Shown: positions 27,836-36,621 of the stretch, in pieces
Numbering within the stretch: the stretch's first letter is position 1
How the letters are laid out: the number at the start of each line of letters is the position of its first letter
Assembly (NCBI GenBank): GCA_903877935.1
Contig: CAIRGA010000146.1
Span: 1-46,434 of the forward strand
Reading direction: 5' to 3'
DNA from: an uncultured Hyphomicrobiales bacterium
GTDB lineage: Bacteria; Pseudomonadota; Alphaproteobacteria; Rhizobiales; Beijerinckiaceae
DNA length: 46,434 nt
The notes under the pieces: generated by a model
The model's database searches: none
What the model was told of the DNA's origin: nothing
Seen by the model: only the letters and a program-made list of their open reading frames with translations
Position numbers and translations under genes: made by a program

Positions 27836-29911
27836 ATGCGCCTGCTCTCAATTGTCATCGCCCTCTTCGCCCTCCTTTCCATCGGCCTCGGTGCTTCAGG
27901 GGGCGGCATGCAAGCGGTTGGCCTCGGCGTTGTGGGCGTTTTGCTCGCCGTCACAACATGGCGGGCACACAGCATGTCCCGCTTCCTACAAATCTTCGCG
28001 ACGATCTTTGCGACAGAATATCTGGCCTTTGGAAGCATATTAACGCTCGAAGCGCATGATTTGTGGCCCGCCGCGCTCGAAGCCATAGCGGTGCCCGAGA
28101 GCCTGCCGATCACCGTCGGCGTGTTTGGTCTGATTATTTACGCCATTTCCTTTGTGCCGGGCATCATCGCCATCATGCGCATCGCCGACCGCTTCTTTGA
28201 TGGGCGCGATCGGGTCACTGTTCGTCTATGGCCCTTGCCTGCCTTCACGATCATCGAGCAAACCTTGGCGCGCGGCTTCGTGGTATTTCTTGTTGTCGTC
28301 AATCAAGCGCAAGTCGCCATCTCGGTTCGGCTTTCTTATTTTAACCGCGACTGGTTCAATGCCATTCAAGAAAAAAACAGCGACGCCTTTTGGTCACTGC
28401 TTTACACTGTCTTTTTGTTTTGGGCCGTCATCTATATCGTATCGGCCATCATCGAATATGTCGTGCAGTCGCAACTCATGATCCGTTGGCGTCGTTGGCT
28501 TACTGCTCGTTATGTGTCGGATTGGCTGGATAACGGCAGCCATTATCGTATGTCACTTGCCGGCAGCGGGGCAGATAACCCCGATCAGCGTATCGCTGAC
28601 GATGTCGATATGTTTATCAATAAAACCTATAGTTTCTCGATCTCGCTTTTATCGTCCACAAGTTCGCTCGTTTCCTTCTCGATTATCCTTTGGACGATCT
28701 CGGCGAATTTCACGATTCCCGGCACCGAAATTGCCATTCCTGGATTCTTGTTCTGGGTCGCCATGGCCTATTCGGGCTTTGGGACACTTGTGACCCATCT
28801 AATTGGTCGCCGCCTCATCGGGCTCTATTTCGATCAACAAAAATACGAAGCCAATTTCCGCTTCTCGCTGGCTCGGTTACGGGAATATGCCGAGCAGATT
28901 GCCTTGCTCAAAGGCGAGCCAGCCGAACGCGGCCTCTTAATGCACACGTTTGGTGATGTAATCCGCAACTTCCTATCCATTGTTTCACTTCGCAAAATGT
29001 TGATGGCCTTCACTTCGGGCTATGGTCAAATTAGTCCCCTTATTCCGTATGTTGTCGCTGCCCCGTTTTATTTTATCGGTAAGATCCAGCTCGGCGTTTT
29101 AACCCAAACCGCGAGCGCCTTTGGTCGCGTGGAAGGATCGCTGAGTTTCTTTATCGATGCCTATACCTCGCTTGCTGATTACCTCTCGGTTATTCGCCGT
29201 CTGACAGGTTTTGATACATCGATCGATAAAGCCCGCCATCTCGGTAAGGCACCGCTAACGATTGCAACGCGTCGTGCCGATGATAATCGCCTAACCACCC
29301 ATCAGCTCCGTTTAGCCTTGCCGGATGGCACCGTGATTGTCGAAGCTGATCTTGCTTTCAACGCTGGCGAAGCCGTCTTGATTTCCGGCCCTTCCGGATC
29401 AGGTAAATCGACCCTTCTTCGCGCGATTGCGGGTATATGGCCTTATGGTGCGGGTGAGATCACTCTTCCAACCCACGCAAGCGTGTTATTGCTCCCACAA
29501 AAGCCTTATTTGCCGCAAGGCACTTTGCGGGCTTGTGTTGCCTATCCTTCAGACACCGCAGACTATAGCGATGCCGAGCTCACCTCAGCGTTGAGCGCCG
29601 CAGGGTTGGGCAAGCTATCGCAATCGCTCGATGAACACGGCAATTGGTCGCAACGTCTTTCTGGCGGCGAACAACAACGCATCGCCATTGCACGCGCTCT
29701 GCTTGCAAAGCCCGATTGGCTCTTTTTAGATGAAGCAACGTCGGCGCTTGATGAAGATAGCGAAGCAAGATTGTATGCGGCACTGAAAGATCGCTTGCCT
29801 AACACCACCCTAATTTCCATCGGCCACCGTTCAACGCTTAAAGCATTTCATAAGGCAGCCATCAGGATGGAACCCATTGAAAAGGGCGGTTTTAAAGCCG
29901 TAGCCATTTAA
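27836..29911 (+). CDS. ABC transporter with fused membrane and ATPase domains, SbmA/BacA-like (YddA/BclA type)
   Basis: 691 residues. The N-terminal part holds two hydrophobic helices near 1-45 and further helices to about 460, with YFNRDWFNAIQEKN and NPDQRIADDVDMF typical of the SbmA/BacA and peroxisomal-type ABC membrane domain. The C-terminal ATPase has Walker A GPSGSGKST (about 518-526), the Q loop LLPQKPYLPQGTLR, signature LSGGEQQR (608-615), Walker B WLFLDEATSALDE and the switch His in SIGHRST. Members of this group export or import peptides and modified lipids; BclA of Bradyrhizobium has this fused layout and takes up antimicrobial peptides. Substrate and direction cannot be read here. 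AAAGG lies 5 bases before the ATG. Confidence 0.9.
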   Translation: MRLLSIVIALFALLSIGLGASGGGMQAVGLGVVGVLLAVTTWRAHSMSRFLQIFATIFATEYLAFGSILTLEAHDLWPAALEAIAVPESLPITVGVFGLIIYAISFVPGIIAIMRIADRFFDGRDRVTVRLWPLPAFTIIEQTLARGFVVFLVVVNQAQVAISVRLSYFNRDWFNAIQEKNSDAFWSLLYTVFLFWAVIYIVSAIIEYVVQSQLMIRWRRWLTARYVSDWLDNGSHYRMSLAGSGADNPDQRIADDVDMFINKTYSFSISLLSSTSSLVSFSIILWTISANFTIPGTEIAIPGFLFWVAMAYSGFGTLVTHLIGRRLIGLYFDQQKYEANFRFSLARLREYAEQIALLKGEPAERGLLMHTFGDVIRNFLSIVSLRKMLMAFTSGYGQISPLIPYVVAAPFYFIGKIQLGVLTQTASAFGRVEGSLSFFIDAYTSLADYLSVIRRLTGFDTSIDKARHLGKAPLTIATRRADDNRLTTHQLRLALPDGTVIVEADLAFNAGEAVLISGPSGSGKSTLLRAIAGIWPYGAGEITLPTHASVLLLPQKPYLPQGTLRACVAYPSDTADYSDAELTSALSAAGLGKLSQSLDEHGNWSQRLSGGEQQRIAIARALLAKPDWLFLDEATSALDEDSEARLYAALKDRLPNTTLISIGHRSTLKAFHKAAIRMEPIEKGGFKAVAI

Positions 29912-29931
29912 AGGCGCGGCCTGTTGCTTTT

Positions 29932-30393
29932 TTAAAAAAGCGCGCGCTCAAATTTCAGCTCGCTCTTTTCACCAAGCAGATAGAGAAAGCCATCTTTGAC
30001 CTGCCATTGCAACGAGGTGCGAAGGCTCAAGAGATAGGCCTTCTCAAATTCATTCGTCGCCTTGTCGCATTCCTTTTTCGTCAATGCCAAAGGCCCAACG
30101 GCAATCCCCTGATTTTTAGCGGGATAGGCCGTGGCCGAATAGGTATTGCATCCCGCAAATCCGCGCATCCGCAATTGCGAATCCAGCAATAGGGTTGGCT
30201 GGTTATCGCCCGCAGGCTTTCCATTCAGCGTTGACAATATCCACTGTACATTGAGCGGGAATTGCTTTTGCGTCATCATGGCAGCGCCATTCGATGCGCC
30301 ACCTTTCGGCATCTCCTGCGCGGCAACCGGTGGCGTGATGGCGAGACACAAGCAACCCAGTGCAACCCATGCGACGTGCTTTATCTGTTTCAT
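29932..30393 (-). CDS. Secreted META (HslJ-like) domain protein
   Basis: 153 residues with a Sec signal peptide (MKQIKHVAWVALGCLCLAITPPVAAQ, likely cut after VAA). The mature part is a META domain: QWILSTLNGKPA, LLLDSQLRMRGFAGCNTYSATA and PLALTKKECDKATNEFEKAYLLSL. HslJ-type META proteins are outer-membrane or periplasmic and linked to novobiocin or heat tolerance in E. coli; the function here is unknown. The track start (30408) is a TTG immediately after the hisG stop. The ATG at 30393 has AAGGG 7 bases upstream and starts the signal peptide, so I prefer it. It is probably expressed downstream of hisG. Confidence 0.85.
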   Translation of the reverse strand: MKQIKHVAWVALGCLCLAITPPVAAQEMPKGGASNGAAMMTQKQFPLNVQWILSTLNGKPAGDNQPTLLLDSQLRMRGFAGCNTYSATAYPAKNQGIAVGPLALTKKECDKATNEFEKAYLLSLRTSLQWQVKDGFLYLLGEKSELKFERALF

Positions 30394-30408
30394 CCCAATA
30401 CCCTTCAA

Positions 30409-31395
30409 TCAGATGAGCCCTAAACGAGCCTCAAGCCGCTCGATTAATATATTTGTTGCCGTAAACACATAATCGGCTTCGCTAACCGAAACACGCAGCG
30501 CGCCCTCAGCCACGAGCCATTCGGAAAGGTCAAAGATTAAGCCCTTCTTGGTATGAAACCCAATTTCTTCGCCTTGATCCCCTAAAACCGCCACGCCAAA
30601 CCGTTCCACGCTGCGCTGCGCAATCGATTTAGGCATACGCGCAAAACTAGCCCGCACGACGCGATGGGTCCGCGCTTCTTCCTCAGCCGCAATCCGTGCC
30701 AAGATCGTGCGTGCCGATTGCAGGTTTATTTCGCTCCAGTCGGCAGCAAGCGAAGCCACAAGATTGGCTTCGCTTTTCAGCATTGTGCCATCGTCCAATA
30801 CCTTTAACGCATTGGCAACCAGTGTGGCTCCCGTGGTCGTAATATCCACGATGAGTTCAGCAGCACCTGAGGCTGGCGCACCCTCGGTTGCGCCAAGGCT
30901 TTCGACAATGCGGTAATCGGTTACGCCATGCTCGGCAAAATATCGCCGCGTTAGATTGATGTACTTCGTTGCAACCCGCATCTTGCGGCCATGGCGCAAT
31001 CGAAACGCCGACGCCACATCTTCCAAATCCGCCATGGTGCGGACGTCAATCCATGCTTGCGGAACGGCTACCACAACATTGGCATGTCCAAAACCTAACG
31101 GCGTCAACATATCCAGCTTTTGATCCGCATCCGGAATGGACTCGCGGATTAAATCTTCGCCTGTAATGCCAAAATGCGCGCCACCTTGCGCCAATTCTCG
31201 CGCAATCTCGGAGGCTGATAAAAATAAAACTTCAACACCCGGCAAACCGGCTATCGAACCGCGATAATCCCGTGCACCGCGCGATTGCGTCAACGGCAAG
31301 CCAGCACGCGCAAAAAAGCTAAAGGCATTTTCTTGCAAACGGCCTTTAGACGGAACGGCAATCACCAGAGGACTTGGCGCAGAAGGCGTCTTCAT
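30409..31395 (-). CDS. hisG: ATP phosphoribosyltransferase catalytic subunit
   Basis: First committed step of histidine synthesis: ATP plus PRPP gives phosphoribosyl-ATP. [21 protein letters not shown] is the family start, [11 protein letters not shown] and [18 protein letters not shown] follow, and the PRPP loop is [24 protein letters not shown]. At 328 residues it is the form found in Hyphomicrobiales that works with HisZ. Its ATG overlaps the hisZ stop by 4 bases (ATGA), the classic sign of coupled translation and equal subunit supply. Confidence 0.95.
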   Translation of the reverse strand: MKTPSAPSPLVIAVPSKGRLQENAFSFFARAGLPLTQSRGARDYRGSIAGLPGVEVLFLSASEIARELAQGGAHFGITGEDLIRESIPDADQKLDMLTPLGFGHANVVVAVPQAWIDVRTMADLEDVASAFRLRHGRKMRVATKYINLTRRYFAEHGVTDYRIVESLGATEGAPASGAAELIVDITTTGATLVANALKVLDDGTMLKSEANLVASLAADWSEINLQSARTILARIAAEEEARTHRVVRASFARMPKSIAQRSVERFGVAVLGDQGEEIGFHTKKGLIFDLSEWLVAEGALRVSVSEADYVFTATNILIERLEARLGLI

Positions 31396-32507
31396 GCCGC
31401 ACCTCCCGATAGCCGATCAATAAACACGGCGCATCCAACGGCCGGAACCGGAGATGCCGCGCCAAGTGTTTGCAATAAACGATCATATCGCCCGCCACCC
31501 ACCAGCGGACGACCATTCGCATCGCCCGAGCGGCGAAACTCGAAAACAGCGCCTGTATAATAATCGAGGTTCCGACCAAACCGCGCCGAAAATGAAATGG
31601 CGTTTAACGGTACACCGCGCGCTTCAATAAATCCGGCACGCGTTTCGAAGGCGTCCAATGCAAAACCAAGATCAAGCTCGGCATCATCCACCAATTTTCG
31701 TAAAGCTACGGACGCCGTATCAGGATCGCCCTCAATCGCCGAATAGCATTCCAAAACACGCAGCGCTTCGTTCGGTAATGCGCCCTCTGTCGCGTTCGAC
31801 GCTTGCGCCAAAAAGCGCTCGGCAATTTCACCTGCGCTACGGCCGCCAACGGTCGATATGCCTGCAATTTGTAAAAGATCTTCAACAAAGGCGCGAGCCG
31901 CTTTCGGGTCTTGGCCCTCAAGCGCATTTAACAGCCCCGCATGTTTCATCGCCTCAGGCGCCGTATCGGCCATCGATGAAAGCGTTGCGGCGTCAAGTAA
32001 GCCCTTCGCAAAGGCCCGCTTTAAACGGCGTTGCCAAACAGGCTGCAAGCCAAGGGCCCCAAGCAAAGCACTAAACAACCCCATGTCGCCAAGCTTAATG
32101 TCAATTTTCGTTTCGCCCGTCTCAGCCACGGCCTCATAGGCGCGTGCCAGAATTTCGGCGTCCGTCGCTTCACGGTCTTGCCGGCCGAACGACTCGATGC
32201 CCGATTGCACGAATTCGTCAGCCTCGCCCTGACGCACCCGGAAAATTGGACCCGAATAACAAAAGTTCTTGGCTTTTCCAGCATCGGACGACGCAAGGTA
32301 GTCGATCGCGACCGGGATCGTAAATTCGGGTCGGAGCGCCAATTCTCGGCCCTCACTGTCGCTGGTAACGAACAAACGGTGCCGAATTTCTTCGCCCGAA
32401 AGATCGAGGAAAATATCGGCGGGCTGCAAAATCGACGGCTCGATGCGCGCATACCCTGCGCGCTCAAAAACCGACAGCACTGTTTCGGCATTTCTAATCG
32501 GTGTCAC
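31392..32507 (-). CDS. hisZ: ATP phosphoribosyltransferase regulatory subunit (HisS-like)
   Basis: Catalytically dead histidyl-tRNA-synthetase paralog that activates HisG and mediates feedback control by histidine. It keeps the class II core ([39 protein letters not shown], and the HisA-like [14 protein letters not shown]) but lacks the C-terminal anticodon-binding domain, ending at 371 residues after [14 protein letters not shown]. It starts with GTG; an ATG a few bases upstream is out of frame and hits a stop at once. Coupled to hisG. Confidence 0.94.
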   Translation of the reverse strand: MTPIRNAETVLSVFERAGYARIEPSILQPADIFLDLSGEEIRHRLFVTSDSEGRELALRPEFTIPVAIDYLASSDAGKAKNFCYSGPIFRVRQGEADEFVQSGIESFGRQDREATDAEILARAYEAVAETGETKIDIKLGDMGLFSALLGALGLQPVWQRRLKRAFAKGLLDAATLSSMADTAPEAMKHAGLLNALEGQDPKAARAFVEDLLQIAGISTVGGRSAGEIAERFLAQASNATEGALPNEALRVLECYSAIEGDPDTASVALRKLVDDAELDLGFALDAFETRAGFIEARGVPLNAISFSARFGRNLDYYTGAVFEFRRSGDANGRPLVGGGRYDRLLQTLGAASPVPAVGCAVFIDRLSGGAA

Positions 32508-32603
32508 AATCGCATTTTCCGTTGGTCGGGCCGCTCTTTAGCAGGCCCGCGCCTCATAGGCGACTAAAAACGCGCAAGAAGCGTTAAACTTCACTAAACA
32601 CCG

Positions 32604-33623
32604 TTAAAATTGGAGGAAAAACCATTTATTCGCCTTAGGCATATTACCCTCGGAAATGGAATAGATGGCCGAGTAAATGCCCAATTTCCAGCCCTCTTTG
32701 GGCCTTTTTAAGCCAATATAGAGGGAGTTTTGGGCTTTTGGGCTCGTGAGAGGGTCAAAAACGCGCTTGACGATCGGCTCGCCATCAGGCCCGATAATCG
32801 CAAAGGTCTGAACATCGCCCTTTTTAACCCCCATCACACGAACATAGGCAACGATCGCCTGCGAGTCATGGTCAGGCAGACGTGATTTTAAGTCACCCTG
32901 TTCGATATCTTCGCCCGATACGGGCCCATCGACAAACCCAAAGTTCAACACAATCCGATCATGGTAGTCGAAGGTCAGATCTTTTTCATCAAACAAGGTT
33001 GGGCCCTGCTTCTCCGAACATGAGCCTGGGGCAAGGTTAGGTGCAAAAGGATCAACCACCTCGCCATTATGACGAACCGTCAGATGGAGATGGGGAAACT
33101 CTGTGGCGCCCGAAAGACCCACGCGCCCAAGAACGGCACCGCGCACAATGCGACTTCCGGGTTTAACGCCAACGGAGCCTTGCGCCATGTGGCAATATTG
33201 CGTTTGCCAACCGTCTTTGTGATCAATCACAACACCATTGCCACATTCTTCACCCGCTACATCGGCCTTGGTTGCCGATGTCAATATCGCGTCCGGCACG
33301 CCATCCCGAACCGCCTTCACCCGACCATCCGCGACAGCCAGAACGGAAACACCCTGCTTTTGAATTTTGATCGATGGAATCCGAAAATCCGTCCCATCAT
33401 GGCCCTCATAGGTCATCGCGCCACAATGATAATCGCGGTAGTCGGAGCCAGTGCCGTGATCGACATAATTTTGAACAAAGCAATCGCCACCCAACGTACA
33501 TTCGAGCGGAATGGCAAGATGCAATGGATCAGCCGCCGCTTTTCCGCTCCACGCCTCCCCCAAAGTAAGGGCCATTCCGAAAATCAGGAACGCCCTCAAA
33601 TAAATAGCCCATCTGCTCGCCAT
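32604..33623 (-). CDS. Secreted M23 (LytM/lysostaphin-type) peptidase
   Basis: 339 residues with a Sec signal peptide ending near GKAAA|DP. The zinc site is GHDGTDFRI (HxxxD) and the catalytic HxH is FPHLHLTV; a further His lies in QYCHMAQGSVGVKPG. All metal and catalytic positions are intact, so it is likely an active murein endopeptidase or carboxypeptidase in the periplasm. A C-terminal domain of about 140 residues (from LFDEKDLTFDYHDR) has no family I recognise. It sits between hisZ and hisS, which are neighbours in many relatives. Confidence 0.9.
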   Translation of the reverse strand: MASRWAIYLRAFLIFGMALTLGEAWSGKAAADPLHLAIPLECTLGGDCFVQNYVDHGTGSDYRDYHCGAMTYEGHDGTDFRIPSIKIQKQGVSVLAVADGRVKAVRDGVPDAILTSATKADVAGEECGNGVVIDHKDGWQTQYCHMAQGSVGVKPGSRIVRGAVLGRVGLSGATEFPHLHLTVRHNGEVVDPFAPNLAPGSCSEKQGPTLFDEKDLTFDYHDRIVLNFGFVDGPVSGEDIEQGDLKSRLPDHDSQAIVAYVRVMGVKKGDVQTFAIIGPDGEPIVKRVFDPLTSPKAQNSLYIGLKRPKEGWKLGIYSAIYSISEGNMPKANKWFFLQF

Positions 33624-33879
33624 ACCATCAAGCTAGCAAAACTTTTTGCGAAGGCGTAGCAGAATATTGACGTTACGTTAATTATTAAACAAAATTTCAC
33701 AAACCGACTGGCGCTCTTTCTTCGGAGTTATCCGTAAGGTTATGGGGGAATCCATCTCGATTATTGATATTTTTTAAGGAAAAAGATCGTTATTATGGAT
33801 TGATAAGGAAAAATACGCCAAAACGCGTGGCCTGACGTGATCTGGCTTTTTAGTCCGTTCTGCGTGTGAGACGATGAGC
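33624..33879. other. AT-rich spacer between hisS and the M23 peptidase gene
   Basis: A 256-base spacer, AT-rich from about 33660 to 33830, with no ORF and no strong hairpin. It probably holds the promoter for the M23 gene (minus strand) and would break any hisS-hisZ-hisG read-through. Confidence 0.35.
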
Positions 33880-35394
33880 TCAAAGCGCTGAATGGCGCGC
33901 CAGTACACGCCGCACTGCCTCAACCATATCGCCTTCGGCCACGGCAAATTGCGCCTCGGCCTGTTGCTTTAAATAGGCGTCACGATCAGGAGCCGAGGAA
34001 AGCGTCGCGCCGAGCACGAGGTCCTTGATCAGCACTTGCCCCTTTTCGCGCTCGTCCGAGCCCTGAATAACCACGCAGACCGAGCCGCGCTTATCAGCAT
34101 ATTTCATCTGCGCCTTCATGCCCGAGCCACCGAGATAGAGTTCCGCCTTGATGCCCGCTTGCCTCAGCGTTGAGACAAGCCGCTGATACTGCGCGATCTG
34201 GTCCTTATCCATGACGAGCACGACCACAGGGCCTTGCGCCTCTGCCTGCCCACCCAGCTTGCCGAGCACTGAAAGTGCCGAGAGCAAACGCGACACGCCG
34301 ACTGAGAAGCCCGTGGCAGGCACTGGCTCACCGCGAAACCGCGCAACCAACCCGTCATAGCGCCCGCCGCCTGCGACAGAGCCGAAGCGAACAGGCTTGC
34401 CGTCATCGCCCTTCACTTCGAAGGTAAGTTCGGCCTCAAACACGGGTCCGGTGTAGTATTCAAGGCCGCGCACGACGGATGGGTCAATCACCACGCGGCC
34501 ATCTTCATAACCACCTGCAGCAACAAGCGAAGCAATGTCCGCGAGCTCATTGACGCCTTCTGCACCGATCGACGAACCGGAAACAACAACCGCCAAATTT
34601 GCCATTGTCTCAGAGGCCGTCGCGGCCTTTGCCGACGTAAACGCTAAAATGGTTTCGATGGCCGTGGCATCTAACCCCGCGCCCTTGGTAAAATCACCGC
34701 TTTCATCTTTGCGGCCTGCGCCTAACAAGGCTGCAACGCCCTCTGGTCCAAGACGATCCAGCTTATCAATAGCGCGCAACACAATCAGCCGCCGCGCCGC
34801 GTTCTCCTCGCCTGCCAAGCCAATGGCTTCCATCACGCCGTCGAGCACCTTACGGTTATTGACCTTGATCACATAATCGCCACGCTTAATGCCAACCGCC
34901 TCCAGCGTATCGGCCATCAACATGCACATTTCGGCGTCCGCCGAAACACCCGGCGCGCCTACCGTATCCGCGTCAAACTGCATAAATTGCCTAAACCGCC
35001 CCGGACCGGGCTTTTCATTCCGGAACACATAGCCATTGCGATAGGAGCGATAGGGCTTTGGCAGCGCGTCAAAATGCTCGGCAACATAGCGGGCGAGCGG
35101 CGCCGTTAGATCATAGCGCAATGAGAGCCATTGATCATCATCGTCTTGAAACGAGAATACGCCTTCATTCGGGCGATCGAGATCGGGCAAAAACTTGCCC
35201 AATGCTTCCGTATATTCAATAAAAGGCGTCTCGACCGCTTCAAATCCATAAAGTTCGAAGGTCGTGCGGATCTTCTCCAGCATGCCCCGCATGGCGGCGA
35301 GTTCGGCGGGTCCCCGATCCCCAAAGCCCCGCGGCAAACGGGCCTCGACCTTACGAGGTGCGGCGTCTTTGGCAGAATCGGCGGGCGAACTCAT
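33880..35394 (-). CDS. hisS: Histidyl-tRNA synthetase
   Basis: Class II synthetase charging tRNA-His. Motif 2 region [32 protein letters not shown], the histidine-binding [15 protein letters not shown] and motif 3 [14 protein letters not shown] are present, followed by the HGTP anticodon-binding domain ([27 protein letters not shown]... ). Its 504 residues match the longer alphaproteobacterial form. An N-terminal lead ([26 protein letters not shown]) precedes the catalytic core. Confidence 0.96.
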   Translation of the reverse strand: MSSPADSAKDAAPRKVEARLPRGFGDRGPAELAAMRGMLEKIRTTFELYGFEAVETPFIEYTEALGKFLPDLDRPNEGVFSFQDDDDQWLSLRYDLTAPLARYVAEHFDALPKPYRSYRNGYVFRNEKPGPGRFRQFMQFDADTVGAPGVSADAEMCMLMADTLEAVGIKRGDYVIKVNNRKVLDGVMEAIGLAGEENAARRLIVLRAIDKLDRLGPEGVAALLGAGRKDESGDFTKGAGLDATAIETILAFTSAKAATASETMANLAVVVSGSSIGAEGVNELADIASLVAAGGYEDGRVVIDPSVVRGLEYYTGPVFEAELTFEVKGDDGKPVRFGSVAGGGRYDGLVARFRGEPVPATGFSVGVSRLLSALSVLGKLGGQAEAQGPVVVLVMDKDQIAQYQRLVSTLRQAGIKAELYLGGSGMKAQMKYADKRGSVCVVIQGSDEREKGQVLIKDLVLGATLSSAPDRDAYLKQQAEAQFAVAEGDMVEAVRRVLARHSAL

Positions 35395-35588
35395 GGGGCA
35401 ACCTTGGCTTAATCGATAAACATCTAGGCCAGCGTCCTAACGCAGGCCACGCCAAGCGGCAAGGGTTGCGTTTGCCGATCTCTGCAATCGATTGTCACCT
35501 GTCTTTTATGGCAGGTACGGATTTCGCTGAAATGCACGACATAAGAATGATGGCAAAGCACTTTCAGAGGCAATAGAAGGCTTTTATA

Positions 35589-35849
35589 ATGCTTCGCGTA
35601 CTCCGTCGTATTCTCCGATCCGCGTCACCGCATAACGACCTGTCATTGCTCCCGCGAGAAGTGACGATCGTCTTCGGCGCGGCCCTCACCGTCGCGCAGG
35701 CCACCCGCTATTCCCTTCATCGCAAGGGCGGCCGCCATCGTCGAAAACTACGGCTTTTGGCACGCCAAATGGAGGCCGAAACAAACGCCCGTCCGCCCCT
35801 CCCTCAGCCCACGAGCCCCGCCGATCTCTTGCTCAGCCCTTCTGAATAG
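35589..35849 (+). CDS. Small basic protein of unknown function
   Basis: 86 residues, very basic in the middle (SLHRKGGRHRRKLRLLARQ), with a short hydrophobic patch (VTIVFGAALTVAQAT, about 25-39) and a Pro/Ser-rich end. I do not recognise a family. A good ribosome-binding site (GAAGG, 8 bases before the ATG) supports translation. Its stop codon forms the first three bases of the tandem palindrome in front of the toxin-antitoxin genes, so it is close enough (33 bases) to be co-transcribed with them. It could also be a spurious ORF. Confidence 0.5.
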   Translation: MLRVLRRILRSASPHNDLSLLPREVTIVFGAALTVAQATRYSLHRKGGRHRRKLRLLARQMEAETNARPPLPQPTSPADLLLSPSE

Positions 35850-35870
35850 ACTAGTCTATAGACCAGTCTA
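35847..35870. promoter_or_regulatory. Tandem palindromes, likely operator of the toxin-antitoxin genes
   Basis: Two adjacent 12-base boxes: TAGACTAGTCTA, a perfect palindrome (35847-35858), and TAGACCAGTCTA (35859-35870), palindromic but for its centre. They end 12 bases before the antitoxin ATG. Antitoxins of the Phd/YefM class repress their own promoters by binding short paired palindromes, so this is a strong operator candidate. Confidence 0.75.
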
Positions 35871-35882
35871 TTTTGATCAGAT

Positions 35883-36146
35883 ATGGCCATGACAAAAAAC
35901 ATTGAAATCGGCGCCTATGAGGCCAAAACGCATCTGCCCAGACTGTTGCTCGAAGTAGCGGCAGGACAGAGCTTCACCATCACCCTTCGCGGCAAGCCCG
36001 TGGCGGAGTTGAAGCCGACCCAACCCCACACAAGGCGCACCCACGCGGAAGCGGTGCAGGCTATGATTGAATTTATGGATCGCCCCGATCGTCCAATCAT
36101 CAGCGACAAGGACCTGAAAGCCATGATCGAGGAAGGTCGAAAATAA
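35883..36146 (+). CDS. Phd/YefM-family antitoxin
   Basis: 87 residues. The N-terminal Phd/YefM domain is clear (IEIGAYEAKTHLPRLLLEVAAGQSFTITLRGKPVAELKP, split across the two strands and helices of the DNA-binding fold); the C-terminal 40 residues would wrap the toxin. It should neutralise the VapC toxin downstream and repress the operon through the tandem palindromes upstream. The stop and the toxin start share a base (TAATG), giving coupled translation. An in-frame ATG two codons later (MTKN) is an alternative start. Confidence 0.92.
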   Translation: MAMTKNIEIGAYEAKTHLPRLLLEVAAGQSFTITLRGKPVAELKPTQPHTRRTHAEAVQAMIEFMDRPDRPIISDKDLKAMIEEGRK

Positions 36147-36568
36147 TGACGCTTGTGCTTGATGCGTCTGTCGCGATGCGATGGCTGGCAGATGGCGGAA
36201 GCGACGCCGATAAAGCCTATGCGAAACGCGTGCTGAAAAGCATATTTACAGAAGATAATATCGCCTATGTCCCCTCTCATTGGACACTTGAAATTGCACA
36301 TATCTTATCACGAAGCGAGAAGAAAGGATCAGTCGCAGCGGATGACGCGGAATACTTTCTGAACGTCTTGAACGCGATTAAATTTGTTACTGATTTTGAA
36401 ACGAGTTCGCTTGCCTTAACATCGATTTTATCTCTTTCACGACGTTACGGATTGCCGAGCTACGACGCAGCCTATCTCGAACTCGCGATGCGTCTATCCG
36501 TACCCTTGGCAACACTCGATAAAGAGCTACGCCGAGCGGCGGAACGTGCCGGTGTCCCGCTCGCATAA
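36146..36568 (+). CDS. vapC: PIN-domain toxin, VapC family
   Basis: 140-residue PIN-domain ribonuclease. All four acidic metal-binding residues are in place: D6 (LVLDASVAMRW), E49 (HWTLEIAHIL), D107 (SYDAAYLELA) and D125 (LATLDKELR). It should be an active RNase, in VapC relatives often cutting tRNA or rRNA. It follows the antitoxin with a one-base overlap and is closed by its own terminator, so the pair forms a compact module. Confidence 0.93.
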   Translation: MTLVLDASVAMRWLADGGSDADKAYAKRVLKSIFTEDNIAYVPSHWTLEIAHILSRSEKKGSVAADDAEYFLNVLNAIKFVTDFETSSLALTSILSLSRRYGLPSYDAAYLELAMRLSVPLATLDKELRRAAERAGVPLA

Positions 36569-36596
36569 AAAAGGGCCAGGTTTCCCCGGCCCTTTT
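36569..36596. terminator. Bidirectional terminator between vapC and the aminotransferase gene
   Basis: A 9-bp stem (AAAAGGGCC / GGCCCTTTT) around a 10-base loop begins right at the vapC stop codon and serves the convergent gene as well. Confidence 0.85.
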
Positions 36597-36621
36597 GTCC
36601 ATTAAAATTGAAGTGAACGGC

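Noticed and set aside
29926-29941. Palindrome GCTTTTTTAAAAAAGC between the ABC transporter and META genes as a terminator
   Set aside because: The stem is nearly all A-T with no loop; it partly encodes the META stop region and is too weak to call.
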